Program-made: the position numbers and the translations under genes
Shown here: positions 44,978 through 53,606 of the stretch, piece by piece
Layout of the letters: every line of letters starts with the position of its first letter
Numbering within the stretch: the stretch's first letter is position 1
Notes under the pieces: generated by a model
The model's database searches: none
What the model was told of the DNA's origin: nothing
The model's input: only the letters and a program-made list of their open reading frames with translations
Source of the DNA: an uncultured Candidatus Saccharibacteria bacterium
GTDB taxonomy: Bacteria; Patescibacteriota; Saccharimonadia; Saccharimonadales; Saccharimonadaceae
Length of the DNA: 64,000 bases
Assembly (NCBI GenBank): GCA_947304395.1
Contig: CAMZBA010000004.1
Span: 29,530 to 93,529, forward strand
Direction of reading: 5' to 3'

Positions 44978-46132
44978 CTATTTTTGGATTCGTTTGAGTT
45001 CCGCATGTATTACTTCATGCATTATCTCGCTAGCTTCGGATATAGCGGATTCGTCGGTTTGTTTTCCAATAGTGATACGCAAGGACCCGGATATTTCTGA
45101 GTCTGTTAGGCCAATTGCTTGGAGTGTAGGAGATTTGATACCTTTGCTAGCAGCGCATGCGGCACCGGTTGAGACGTAGACTCCCCTATCTTCGAGCGCA
45201 TAAATTAATCGCTCGGCGTCGAGCCCGGGAATACTAATTGGCAAAAAGTTTACAAGCTGGCTCTTATCTCTGCCAAGGAAGATTATATTCGGTAAGTCTT
45301 CAAGATTCTTGCGGAACTTCTGCTTTAATTCCCCTAGGCGCTTGCGCTCTCCGTTCAAATGCTTTTCCGCATCCGTAATTGCCGCCGCAAAAGCGATTGT
45401 AGCAGGGACATTTTCCGTCCCGCTACGTAAGCCCATCTCCTGGCCACCCCCAACGGTGAGTGGCTTTATTTTTACATTCCTCCCTACATATAGCGCGCCG
45501 ATACCCTTTGGGCCATATACTTTAGCCGCATTCAGAGTGAGTAAATCTACGCCTAGACGGTTTAGTTTTACTTCCATTAGTCCAAGCCCCTGCGAAGCGT
45601 CCGTATGAAGATACAGGGGAGTTCGCTCGCCCGCAAAAGCTCGCCGTTGGCGTTCCTCGGCGACTATACGCCCAAGTTCCGAAATTGGCTGAATTGTTCC
45701 TAATTCCGAAGAAACCAAACAGACTGATATGAATTGTGTTTTTGGCGTCAGCTTAGCACGAAAGTCGTCAAGGTCAATGCGCCCATATTTATCTACGTTA
45801 ATTAATTGATATTTTCCGGCCCGCTTAGCATTCTCTAATACGGAAGGATGCTCCGTTGCAGATATGAGAACCTCCGCATCGGCACTAGGCGAAATAACCG
45901 AAAAAGCAAGGTTAGTAGCCTCGGTTGCCCCAGAAGTCATAACTAAATCTGCACCCTTCGCGCCAATTACGTGCGCTATGTCATCTTTGGCTTTCTCATA
46001 TGCGCGCCGAACCTCGGCCGCAGGCAGATATGCGGCGGACGGGTTAAAAAAGTACTCACTAAAATACGGCAACATAGCCTTGAGGGCCTTGTCGGAAAGA
46101 GGCGTCGCCGCAGCGTAATCAAGATAAATCAT
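44978..46132 (-). CDS. iscS: Cysteine desulfurase (IscS/NifS family)
   Basis: 384 residues. PLP enzyme giving sulfur to tRNA thiolation and Fe-S assembly. Motifs: IYLDYAAATPL, TSGATEATNLA, SATEHPSVLE, HTDASQGLG and the PLP lysine in LNAAKVYGPKGIGALYVG. The HK usually seen before the lysine reads AK here, as in some other members. RSGTENVPATIAFA and the catalytic Cys in VSTGAACAASKG (near residue 325) follow. No IscU scaffold is adjacent, so supply to MnmA is the likeliest job. It overlaps the upstream MFS-like gene by four bases. Confidence 0.94.
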   Translation of the reverse strand: MIYLDYAAATPLSDKALKAMLPYFSEYFFNPSAAYLPAAEVRRAYEKAKDDIAHVIGAKGADLVMTSGATEATNLAFSVISPSADAEVLISATEHPSVLENAKRAGKYQLINVDKYGRIDLDDFRAKLTPKTQFISVCLVSSELGTIQPISELGRIVAEERQRRAFAGERTPLYLHTDASQGLGLMEVKLNRLGVDLLTLNAAKVYGPKGIGALYVGRNVKIKPLTVGGGQEMGLRSGTENVPATIAFAAAITDAEKHLNGERKRLGELKQKFRKNLEDLPNIIFLGRDKSQLVNFLPISIPGLDAERLIYALEDRGVYVSTGAACAASKGIKSPTLQAIGLTDSEISGSLRITIGKQTDESAISEASEIMHEVIHAELKRIQK

Positions 46133-47370
46133 GCTCTTATTTTATCACGAGACCACATTTTTGACGGAAGAGTCAAGTAAACAACCGGAAAGATGGCAAA
46201 TGACGACAAAAGCGCAAACGGCATTAGTAGGTAATCCAGTCCAAGATTAATTAGAGTCAGAACAATCGTAATCGTAACTATGCGTCCGACCGAAAGAAAA
46301 ACCTCTGCGATTGACTCGATTTCTACCCGATAAGAGTCATCGCGTAGGTGGCGGCTCAGAATATCTTGCAGGCGTGTAATCGTCAACGTGCTATTATAAA
46401 AGCTCTCGATGATTGATTGCGTATAAATATAAAACACAATTGCAATAACCGGATTATTCGGAAAAAGAATCGCGCATAATGGCAACAAAACTGCTGGAGG
46501 TAGAATTGAAAAAAGAATAGTCTTCTGAAGACGCGCGCGATGGCTAGATCGCCGATATAGCCACAGCACGACAATAGCAACCGCCGAAGCGGAAGCCGTA
46601 AAAATGCCTAGATTCAAATCGGAACCAGCACTGCGATAGACGTTGATTTGCGCAACCATTAAATACCCCGCGCTAGAAACGATTATTCCGCGCAAAAGCG
46701 ATAGGTAGATTATTTTATGCATAGAATCATGTTTTAGCATAAAACGCATTACATCCATGATCGTGTGTTCTTCGGCTTTTTTAACTTTGCCATCCCTATT
46801 AACAGGATGAAACATCATCGATAACAACAATTGGGAAATCGATATAATTAAGATAACATTCGCCGTACGCACATAGCTCGAATTGCTAATAATAATACCC
46901 AGCACTACTGGCATTGCAACTTTTGCAAGTTCTATCCAAGATTGCCCCACGCTCTTGAAGTGAAGCCGACGATCGTCTGCTATCTCGGTAGTATCGAAAT
47001 ACATTTTTGGCCGCCAATACAGTACCGATTCTAACGCTGAAAAGACGGCAATTACAAACGGAAAATATGGCGATGCGCTATTGAGGAAAATAACGCCGAT
47101 AATCTGAAAGATTGAGAATATCATACTCGTACGCCACGCCAGTAGAGTGTGACGACGTGTCAAGCGAAGCAAGACAATCGAAAATATCCCCATCAAAGCG
47201 TAGCGAACGATGCAGTAGATCAAAAAGCTGGCCGGCGAATCTTTTAACGAGGCGCGGATCATGAAAGCCATTAAAAATACGTTCATGAATGCAGATTTAC
47301 TATGCAACAGGATATCAACTGCAATCAGAACGTTTTCATTCGTGCGCATTTTACGCAATTTCTGAAGCAT
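46129..47370 (-). CDS. MFS-like multi-pass membrane protein
   Basis: 413 residues with about eleven or twelve hydrophobic segments. No clear MFS signature A; a short positively charged loop (RLTRRHTLLAWR) lies after the second or third segment. Transport substrate unknown. It is co-directional with iscS and overlaps it by four bases. TAAAAT six bases before the ATG suggests a leaderless message. Confidence 0.75.
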   Translation of the reverse strand: MLQKLRKMRTNENVLIAVDILLHSKSAFMNVFLMAFMIRASLKDSPASFLIYCIVRYALMGIFSIVLLRLTRRHTLLAWRTSMIFSIFQIIGVIFLNSASPYFPFVIAVFSALESVLYWRPKMYFDTTEIADDRRLHFKSVGQSWIELAKVAMPVVLGIIISNSSYVRTANVILIISISQLLLSMMFHPVNRDGKVKKAEEHTIMDVMRFMLKHDSMHKIIYLSLLRGIIVSSAGYLMVAQINVYRSAGSDLNLGIFTASASAVAIVVLWLYRRSSHRARLQKTILFSILPPAVLLPLCAILFPNNPVIAIVFYIYTQSIIESFYNSTLTITRLQDILSRHLRDDSYRVEIESIAEVFLSVGRIVTITIVLTLINLGLDYLLMPFALLSSFAIFPVVYLTLPSKMWSRDKIRA

Positions 47371-47416
47371 GAGTATATTTTAGCATAAACGCAATAAAAC
47401 GGCTAATAGCCGAATC

Positions 47417-47785
47417 TTACTTACTATAGATATGCGATTTAACTAAGCGTAAGTATGCCTTAGTGGCGTTACGAAAGTTTTCTAATTCTTCGCCAGTAAC
47501 CTTATGGTAATCGTTTTCTCTACCGACCTGCTTGTATACGCCGTTCTCGCGCACTTCGTAACGAATCGTAAGACCATCTTCATACCAGAGCCAAACATTC
47601 TTCTTTAGACAAAAGAACTCGCGCGAATGGCCTTTTTGAACCTCACCAAAAAGCGTACGCCCGAGCGCTGATTCTGCATTAATTAGGTCGCGCTCGACCG
47701 TTTTGCGACGCGCGTCTCGATTCGGATAGGCGACGTCTTTCTTTTTTATGCCTAGAAAATGTTGTTTAATATTGCGTTGCGGCAT
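47417..47785 (-). CDS. Small conserved-looking soluble protein
   Basis: 122 residues, basic N-terminus (MPQRNIKQHFLGIKKKD), then HSREFFCLKKNVWLWYEDGLTIRYEVRENGVYK, a beta-hairpin-like segment, and a C-terminal helix (EELENFRNATKAYLRLVKSH). Family not recognised. The start overlaps the end of the 110-residue gene upstream, so the two are coupled. Confidence 0.7.
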   Translation of the reverse strand: MPQRNIKQHFLGIKKKDVAYPNRDARRKTVERDLINAESALGRTLFGEVQKGHSREFFCLKKNVWLWYEDGLTIRYEVRENGVYKQVGRENDYHKVTGEELENFRNATKAYLRLVKSHIYSK

Positions 47786-48084
47786 GCTAATACCTCATCA
47801 GAGACAGCACTTAGCTCTTTATAGAGTTTCTTATCTTCATAAGTAGCTTTTGCCGAGTAATGAACTGGCACCAAAGACGAGACCTGAACCGTTTGAACAG
47901 GAGTGGTTTGCGCTACGGACACCGTTTGCGGAGATTGTGGGACTTCCACTGGAGTAGCAACAACAGGGGCGCTAACTTCTGGCGCGATTAGTTGTTTTTT
48001 CTGCTCCGCTTCTTCGACGGCGGCCTTAATAACGCTCGAGACAGGAATGTGGAATGTCGAATCAGCATCGTTATCGTCATACAT
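47752..48084 (-). CDS. Small protein with a Pro/Val/Thr-rich middle
   Basis: 110 residues. Acidic start (MYDDNDADSTFHIPVSSVIKAAVEEAEQKK), a low-complexity middle rich in V, P, Q and T, and a C-terminal part (YSAKATYEDKKLYKELSAVSDEVLACRNAIL). Family not recognised. A strong ribosome site (AAGGAGG) precedes the ATG. Between tatD and the 122-residue gene in one minus-strand unit. Confidence 0.65.
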   Translation of the reverse strand: MYDDNDADSTFHIPVSSVIKAAVEEAEQKKQLIAPEVSAPVVATPVEVPQSPQTVSVAQTTPVQTVQVSSLVPVHYSAKATYEDKKLYKELSAVSDEVLACRNAILNNIF

Positions 48085-48096
48085 AATTAAGCCTCC

Positions 48097-48849
48097 TTAG
48101 ATTTTAAATAGTTTTTCGGCATTTTTAGTAGTAATATCTGCCACTTTGTCGAAACTAATTTGATAGTATTGTGCTGCCCAATCGGCTATATTCTTTATAT
48201 AGCCCGGCTTATTTATTGTACCACGAAATGGCTTTGGTGTCAAGAACGGAGCATCGGTTTCAAGGATAATTCGTTCTAGCGGAGGGTGTGGGATTTTCGC
48301 AAATGTCGACAACCCATTAACTCCGAAATACAATCCCCTTTTCAGGCCTTGCTGAAGATTATCATCGTTATCAGAAAAAGAGTGCAAAACAGAGGTTGGG
48401 AGATGGAAATTATCATAAATTGGCCAAAAATCACTGAAGGCATCTCGCACGTGGAAACTTACAGGTAGTTTATAATCTTGCGCAATTTGCAGCATGTTTT
48501 CAAGTAAATAGGCTTGCCACTCGCGATTATAACCATCAAAGTGATAATCTAGGCCAATTTCGCCGATTGCAACCAATTTAGAGTCATCTAGGGCATTAGT
48601 GGTAACATTCTTAAGGTCCTGCTCTAGCTTAGCACGATCTCCATCATAATCGTTCGGATGATAGCCGAAGGTCCACCATACTTCGTCGTGTGCCGCGGCA
48701 AAATCACGTGCCGCTAGTGAATCTTGTGGGTCCGTGCCGATTACGATTATTTTATCGACGCCGTTCTGATGCGCATGTTCAATTGCCGCATCTAATGGCG
48801 GGTCAAAAAACTGTTTATCATGAATATGACAATGCGTGTCGACAAGCAT
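48097..48849 (-). CDS. tatD: TatD-family metal-dependent DNase
   Basis: 250 residues. TIM-barrel hydrolase: MLVDTHCHIHDKQF with the HxH metal site, GYHPNDYD, AIGEIGLDYHF with the bridging Glu, LPVSFHVRDAF, VLHSFSDN and ILETDAPFLTP with the final Asp. Family members are 3'-5' exonucleases or tRNA/DNA processing enzymes. It starts one base after the DUF4868-like gene ends. Confidence 0.94.
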   Translation of the reverse strand: MLVDTHCHIHDKQFFDPPLDAAIEHAHQNGVDKIIVIGTDPQDSLAARDFAAAHDEVWWTFGYHPNDYDGDRAKLEQDLKNVTTNALDDSKLVAIGEIGLDYHFDGYNREWQAYLLENMLQIAQDYKLPVSFHVRDAFSDFWPIYDNFHLPTSVLHSFSDNDDNLQQGLKRGLYFGVNGLSTFAKIPHPPLERIILETDAPFLTPKPFRGTINKPGYIKNIADWAAQYYQISFDKVADITTKNAEKLFKI

Positions 48850-48850
48850 A

Positions 48851-49852
48851 TTATCCGCGCGGAGGCTCCCCTTCCGGTTCGTCTAGAAGTTTCTTGCTCT
48901 TAATCTCATATCGGCGACCGTTGACGGGCGAAACGAAGTAATCTTCGCTTAGTAAATTCACGAACATATTTAGGTCTTTATCGTCCATAATAATAATTTT
49001 GCCGTCATCGTCGGTCATAAGTTCCAGCTGCATTTCGTCTGCGTAATCCAGAAGTTGATCCTGCTTCATCTCACCAATTTCAACCGCCTGAAGCTTCTTT
49101 ACGAGAGGTTTTTTATCTTCTAGCAAAGCGTTCAATGTTAGGCCTTCTGGGAAACTGAGGCTATATGCGTCCTGAAGCTCCTTGGCCTTTTGCTCGGAGA
49201 TTACCTGCTGTTTGTAATCGTATTGAAAGAGCTTTTCAAACTTGGACTGATTAAAGATGACGATATTGCCATCTACAATCGCCGTCTCGTTGCCTTCTGG
49301 CACCTTAATGGCAACATCGGCAGTAAGCGGCTCAAAGCTTTCGCCGTTTAGCTCCCAGCTAAGTTTTCCTTTTAGTGCAGAGCTAGCCGCTAGCCCCTTG
49401 GCAATATAGAAAGTCTTCTGCCCTTCATCGCCAGGGTAGGTAAACTTTGCCACGATACCTTTTATGCGTTTAAATTCGTACTCATTATCTGTAAAAAACG
49501 CTATGTCTTTATATTCATTTTCGATTAGATGAATTAACGTCTCTGCGCGACCGACTTTTTCTAGATCGATACGATAAATTACCTTATCTTCCCCATCGGA
49601 TAGCTCATATTCGCGACATTCTAGCCCCTTGTCGGCTTCTTTGATAACAAACTCTACCGCCTCGAGCATAAACATTGAGCGAATCGTCTGCATCAAAACA
49701 TCGCTGTAACGCACCTTATATGGCGTATAGTTCTTGTTGAATAGAAATAATTCTACGGAAATGTTATTTTTAACTTCATCGACGGAGTTTGCCCACTGAA
49801 ATACGTCAAATTCTGTCTGGCCAGCCGCCTGGCCTTCTTCTGTTTGCTCCAT
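48851..49852 (-). CDS. KwaB-like DUF4868 protein (Kiwa defence component without KwaA)
   Basis: 333 residues. The order of segments resembles DUF4868/KwaB: EYELSDGEDKVIYRIDL near residue 82, then a central beta-rich part, TAIVDGNIVIFNQSKFEKLFQYDYK near 195, LVKKLQAVEI, and a C-terminal LNMFVNLLSEDYFVSPVNGRRYEIKSKKLL. In Kiwa, KwaB binds DNA and works with the membrane protein KwaA against phages. No KwaA-like four-helix protein is next to it; neighbours are tatD and ctpA. Strong ribosome site (AAGGAGG). The family call is by eye and moderate. Confidence 0.55.
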   Translation of the reverse strand: MEQTEEGQAAGQTEFDVFQWANSVDEVKNNISVELFLFNKNYTPYKVRYSDVLMQTIRSMFMLEAVEFVIKEADKGLECREYELSDGEDKVIYRIDLEKVGRAETLIHLIENEYKDIAFFTDNEYEFKRIKGIVAKFTYPGDEGQKTFYIAKGLAASSALKGKLSWELNGESFEPLTADVAIKVPEGNETAIVDGNIVIFNQSKFEKLFQYDYKQQVISEQKAKELQDAYSLSFPEGLTLNALLEDKKPLVKKLQAVEIGEMKQDQLLDYADEMQLELMTDDDGKIIIMDDKDLNMFVNLLSEDYFVSPVNGRRYEIKSKKLLDEPEGEPPRG

Positions 49853-49884
49853 TTAGCCTCCTTATACTTAATTAGTATAGCAAA

Positions 49885-51126
49885 TTATTCTTTTAATGCA
49901 GCGTCCAACTGAGGGTCTTCTTCTTTATTAATCTGATCAAAAGTGCGTTCAACTTCTTTGTCTGGCACAATTCCCTCGCCGTTGATATTCTTGCCTTTAG
50001 GTGTATACCATTTCGCTACCGTCACGCGAAGCAGCTCACCGCCAGTGAGTTTTTGAAGCGCCTGTACGCTCCCCTTGCCGTAAGTTTTCTCGCCGATTAG
50101 TTTAGCGAGACCATAGTCTTGCAAGGCGCCAGCTACAATTTCGGAAGCCGAGGCGGTTGAACCGTTTACGAGCACGATCGTTTTTGTGTTTTTTAGAATG
50201 GCGCTCCCGCCTTTTGCATAGACTTTTTCGTTATATAATCCGCTTTGCGATTTTTGCTCAACAATTAGCTTGCCAGACTCAACCCACAATGAGGCAACTT
50301 CCTGAGCGGCCGTGACATACCCACCACCATTTCCACGAAGGTCAATGATGACTTTTTTGACTTTTTTATCAATAGCTTCCTGCGCCTTTTTGCGAGCTAA
50401 TTTTCCAGTATCGCTGTCGAAACGAGTAATCGTGATGATAGCCGCATCGCCTTTATAATCTGAATATACACTGACGTTATTAATGATTTCTCGAACTAAA
50501 TCAAAGCTGACTTCTTTATTGTCGCGCATGACGGTCAATTTGACTTTTGTACCCGCTTCGCCACGAAGTTTTTTCGCCACATCTTCTACGCCTAAACCGC
50601 TAATATCTTCGTCGTCTGCTTTGTAGATGATATCTCCCGCGAGAACCCCCGCCTTGCGAGCTGGGTTATCTGGCGTAGTGCGAAGAACTTTTACTAAGCC
50701 ATCACGCTCACCGATCTCTACGCCAATGCCGGCACCAACATCACCCTCGAGTTCCTTATCGAATTCATCGGCCTCTTTGGCGTTCATGTAATATGTATAT
50801 TTATCACCGGCGGCATTGACGAGGCCTCGCTTCGCCTCCTCGATAACTTTTTTCCGATCGAGTGAGCCATCAAAACTCGAAGAAAGCTCACCGTAGACAT
50901 CGTTAAGCTCATCAAAGCTAATACTCGTGGCGGCTCGATTGCCCAATGCGGTATTTATATTATTGCTAATTTTATCGAAATTAATCCCGACTATGACACC
51001 AATCGCCATCGTAACAGCGGCGACAATTACAGTCGTAGTGAGATTTACTTTCTTTTCGGGTTTGGACGGCGCATTGTAGATAGAACGCGTCGGATTATTA
51101 GATTCTTTCGCAGTTATTTTAGCCAT
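49885..51126 (-). CDS. ctpA: C-terminal processing protease (S41 family)
   Basis: 413 residues. One N-terminal membrane segment (about 28-50), a PDZ domain (GIGVEIGERDGLVKVLRTTPDNPARKAGVLAGDIIYKADDEDI) and the S41 domain with the catalytic Ser in NGSTASASEIVAGAL (near residue 330) and the catalytic Lys in GEKTYGKGSVQ (near 353). It degrades or processes secreted proteins, often cell-wall hydrolases. TAAAAT six bases before the ATG: leaderless. Directly downstream of the CHAP hydrolase gene. Confidence 0.95.
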   Translation of the reverse strand: MAKITAKESNNPTRSIYNAPSKPEKKVNLTTTVIVAAVTMAIGVIVGINFDKISNNINTALGNRAATSISFDELNDVYGELSSSFDGSLDRKKVIEEAKRGLVNAAGDKYTYYMNAKEADEFDKELEGDVGAGIGVEIGERDGLVKVLRTTPDNPARKAGVLAGDIIYKADDEDISGLGVEDVAKKLRGEAGTKVKLTVMRDNKEVSFDLVREIINNVSVYSDYKGDAAIITITRFDSDTGKLARKKAQEAIDKKVKKVIIDLRGNGGGYVTAAQEVASLWVESGKLIVEQKSQSGLYNEKVYAKGGSAILKNTKTIVLVNGSTASASEIVAGALQDYGLAKLIGEKTYGKGSVQALQKLTGGELLRVTVAKWYTPKGKNINGEGIVPDKEVERTFDQINKEEDPQLDAALKE

Positions 51127-51173
51127 AAGAATATTTTACCACAGTATGGCACGAATGATTTGGAGCTGAACGG

Positions 51174-52328
51174 CTATTTGAAGTAGATATATACGTAAGC
51201 GCCTTGATCGACCCATTGCTCAGAATAATCACCTGGAAGCCAGTTAGTTGCTTCGTTGGCGTAATTATATTGAGAGATATAAACTCGCCCACCGCTTACG
51301 GCTTCCACCCAAACAGCATGCCCATAAGGGCCACTTTGAGAAATACCAACCGTGCGCGCCCTTGGCACACTGCTAACCGTATATCCCGCCGCGCGAGCAT
51401 TGGCTGGCCACTGCGATGCATTCCCGCGACCACCCCAATATGGCATGTAGCCATAATTCTGGAACACCTTCCAGGCCGCGTAGCTAACACATTCGCAAAT
51501 ATACATACCCCATTGATCAGAGTATTGAGTTCCGTTTAGGCTGGCGGCAGGACATTGGCCGCTATACGGATAACCGCCCTTTCTAGGGTCGCCAGCAGTT
51601 ACGCCCGACACATTGTTTTGACGAGCTAATTCCCGCAAAATTGATTGCTGTTGCTCTTCAAGAGCTTTGCGCTCTTTGGCAGCCTCGCTTTTTAGGCTAT
51701 TATACTTGCTCTCATTGCTGCGCGTTTGCGCTAATAGTTCCTGTTGTTGCTGTTCGGACGCAGCAAGCTGCTCTTTTTGCGCATCAAGATCGGCTAGAAT
51801 TTGTTCGGCGCGCTTTTTCTTCTGAACCAAGCTCTCTTTTAGAGCCTTATTTTCTTCTACAATTTGGCCCAAAGTGTCAGAAACACTGCTGAGATGCGCT
51901 TCCTCGTCGACGAATGACGAGAAACTTTCAGATGAAGCAATGCGTTCTATCGTAGAAACACCATCATTGTAATAGTATTGCGCTATGACGTAACCGATTA
52001 ATTCATAGTTGTCATTAATACGTTTTTGAACCGCCTCAATCTCTAAGACAATTTGATCATGCTCGGCCTGTTTGAGTTCTATTTGTTTCTTGAGCTTCGC
52101 TTGTTCGTTTTGCAAAACGGCAATCTGCCTAGAGATAGAGTCTGCTTGCTTAGCTAATTCTTTTGCCTGTTTTTCGTAAGAATCAATCTGGTCATTGAGC
52201 TCTGTGATTTTTGAGTTTACGGCGTTTAGGTCTTCTCTCAAGGTAGCGGAAGCCGGAAGTGAGGTAAAACTAGTAACAAGAATCGCCGCAGCGACTGCCA
52301 TATAGGAAATGTTGCGCCAGATTTTCAT
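51174..52328 (-). CDS. Secreted coiled-coil CHAP hydrolase (PcsB/EnvC-like)
   Basis: 384 residues from ATG 52328 (MKIWRNISYMAVAAAIL); the 52364 form would include the -10 box. Signal peptide with a likely cleavage after PASA (about residue 29), a long coiled coil (about 30-235), then a CHAP domain with the catalytic Cys in WGMYICECVSYAAWKVF, His in GPYGHAVWVEAV and an Asn in SQYNYANEA. This is the PcsB architecture: a hydrolase held inactive by its coiled coil and triggered by FtsEX, encoded directly upstream. TATAAT seven bases before the ATG. Confidence 0.92.
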   Translation of the reverse strand: MKIWRNISYMAVAAAILVTSFTSLPASATLREDLNAVNSKITELNDQIDSYEKQAKELAKQADSISRQIAVLQNEQAKLKKQIELKQAEHDQIVLEIEAVQKRINDNYELIGYVIAQYYYNDGVSTIERIASSESFSSFVDEEAHLSSVSDTLGQIVEENKALKESLVQKKKRAEQILADLDAQKEQLAASEQQQQELLAQTRSNESKYNSLKSEAAKERKALEEQQQSILRELARQNNVSGVTAGDPRKGGYPYSGQCPAASLNGTQYSDQWGMYICECVSYAAWKVFQNYGYMPYWGGRGNASQWPANARAAGYTVSSVPRARTVGISQSGPYGHAVWVEAVSGGRVYISQYNYANEATNWLPGDYSEQWVDQGAYVYIYFK

Positions 52329-52335
52329 GTTATCA

Positions 52336-52364
52336 ATTATAGCATAAGCGAAAAGGCTTGGCAA
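52336..52364 (-). promoter_or_regulatory. Promoter of the CHAP gene nested in a terminator
   Basis: TTGCCA (52364-52359), 17 bases, TATAAT (52341-52336). The -35 box lies inside the loop and stem of the terminator at 52351-52375, so termination of the upstream transcript and initiation of this gene share the same DNA. Confidence 0.7.
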
Positions 52365-52461
52365 GTATCAAGCCTCGGCATCAAGCTGATTTTCTTTCCT
52401 GTCCGCGATTTGATGTATAGGTGAAATTGCTGCGAAGAGTAATCGTCTGACATATCTTATC
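52351..52461 (-). ncRNA. Candidate small RNA between ftsX and the CHAP gene
   Basis: A minus-strand promoter (TTGGCG 52495-52490, 17 bases, TATAAC 52472-52467, with TGTGC before the -10) is followed about 110 bases later by a terminator (AGGCTTG, loop, CAAGCCT, TTTT at 52375-52351). The transcript could be a small RNA or an attenuated leader of the CHAP gene. A 31-codon ORF (MIRYVRRLLFAAIS...) starts at about 52464, but its ATG lies upstream of the expected transcription start. Confidence 0.4.
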
Positions 52462-52466
52462 ATTTC

Positions 52467-52495
52467 GTTATAGCACAAATCTTGTTTGCCGCCAA
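52467..52495 (-). promoter_or_regulatory. Promoter downstream of ftsX
   Basis: TTGGCG, 17 bases, TATAAC on the minus strand with the TGTGC extension seen at other promoters here. Confidence 0.6.
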
Positions 52496-52574
52496 CTGGC
52501 AAAAGCCCCCACTGCCATGCGGATGACATATAATCGCTCCGTTGCGGAGACCGAAACTACAAATGTAGACGCCT

Positions 52575-53606
52575 TTATCTCTGTTTTAGGTATTTTCTAG
52601 TGGCAAGTAGCGACGAAATAACGCCAATCAATATGCCCACTATCAATAAGGCCGCCCCTACTAAGTACCAATACTGAGTCATATTAGCATAGGTAGAATC
52701 GAGCATTCCTTCAAAATACGGCCGCAAGAAGTAGACGCTGACATAAATAGCAGCACACGATACGATTGCGGCGATTATGCCATAAATACTCGCCTCGACT
52801 ACAAACGGCCCTACGATAAACCAACGGCTTGCACCCACCAGCTTCATCATGTAGATTTCTTCTTTGCGGTTAAAGATAGCCATTCGAATTGTATTAAAGA
52901 CGACTAAGATAGCAATGATTGCAAAAACACCCGCTGCCGCAAGCCCGACAATTTGAATTTCGTTCATTATCTTAGCAATATTATCAATAGTTGCGCGGTG
53001 ACTAGAGGCAAAGCTCGGCTTCTTGGTTTCGTCGAGGAGATTTTGAATTGCGTCATCTCTATTAACGAAATCTTCTAGCTCACCCGTATTGTCTAGACTC
53101 TCCATCTTGACGTTTAGTGTCCAAGAAATCTTATTCGGCGCTTCGCGCATCGTACGAATTAGATCTTGGTCGGTGATATTAAACTCGGAAATAATTTTTT
53201 CATTAGTTCGCCTATTGGCCTCCTCTGGAGAGAGAACTTTAACTTCCGCAACGCTATCGAGCGCCTTGATTTTCTTAACGATTTCATCGATTTGATCCTG
53301 AGTGGCACCCTGCTTGAAATAAATTGAGATATCAATCTGGTGCTCGACTTGGCGAATTGCCGTGCGCATCGCATCGGCGGCAATGAGAGTGGCAGACAAA
53401 ACAACTAGCGTGACGACCATAATTGCAATAGCAGCGACACTTAGCCAAGTATTGCGAATAAAGCTCTTGACACCATATTTAATCACGCGATGATTTGTGC
53501 GCAAATGATGCTTACGAGTCTTCGTAATGCGGTTAAGGCGTTCCTTGCTTACCGCAGCGGTCTTTTTGAGCTCTTCTTTTTCTTCTTGTGTTTTTTTCTT
53601 TGTCAT
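52575..53606 (-). CDS. ftsX: Cell division permease FtsX
   Basis: 343 residues. Basic N-terminus, first membrane segment (about 53-75), a large extracellular loop (about 80-215; VRQVEHQIDISIYFKQGATQDQIDEIVKKIKAL), then three membrane segments (about 220-245, 270-295 and 310-333). The standard FtsX topology; the loop contacts a coiled-coil hydrolase, matching the PcsB-like gene downstream. Its ATG overlaps the stop codon of ftsE. Confidence 0.94.
   Translation of the reverse strand: MTKKKTQEEKEELKKTAAVSKERLNRITKTRKHHLRTNHRVIKYGVKSFIRNTWLSVAAIAIMVVTLVVLSATLIAADAMRTAIRQVEHQIDISIYFKQGATQDQIDEIVKKIKALDSVAEVKVLSPEEANRRTNEKIISEFNITDQDLIRTMREAPNKISWTLNVKMESLDNTGELEDFVNRDDAIQNLLDETKKPSFASSHRATIDNIAKIMNEIQIVGLAAAGVFAIIAILVVFNTIRMAIFNRKEEIYMMKLVGASRWFIVGPFVVEASIYGIIAAIVSCAAIYVSVYFLRPYFEGMLDSTYANMTQYWYLVGAALLIVGILIGVISSLLATRKYLKQR

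Noticed and set aside
52372..52464. 31-codon ORF MIRYVRRLLFAAIS inside the candidate RNA after ftsX
   Set aside because: Its ATG lies only three bases after the -10 box, upstream of the expected transcription start, and there is no ribosome site.
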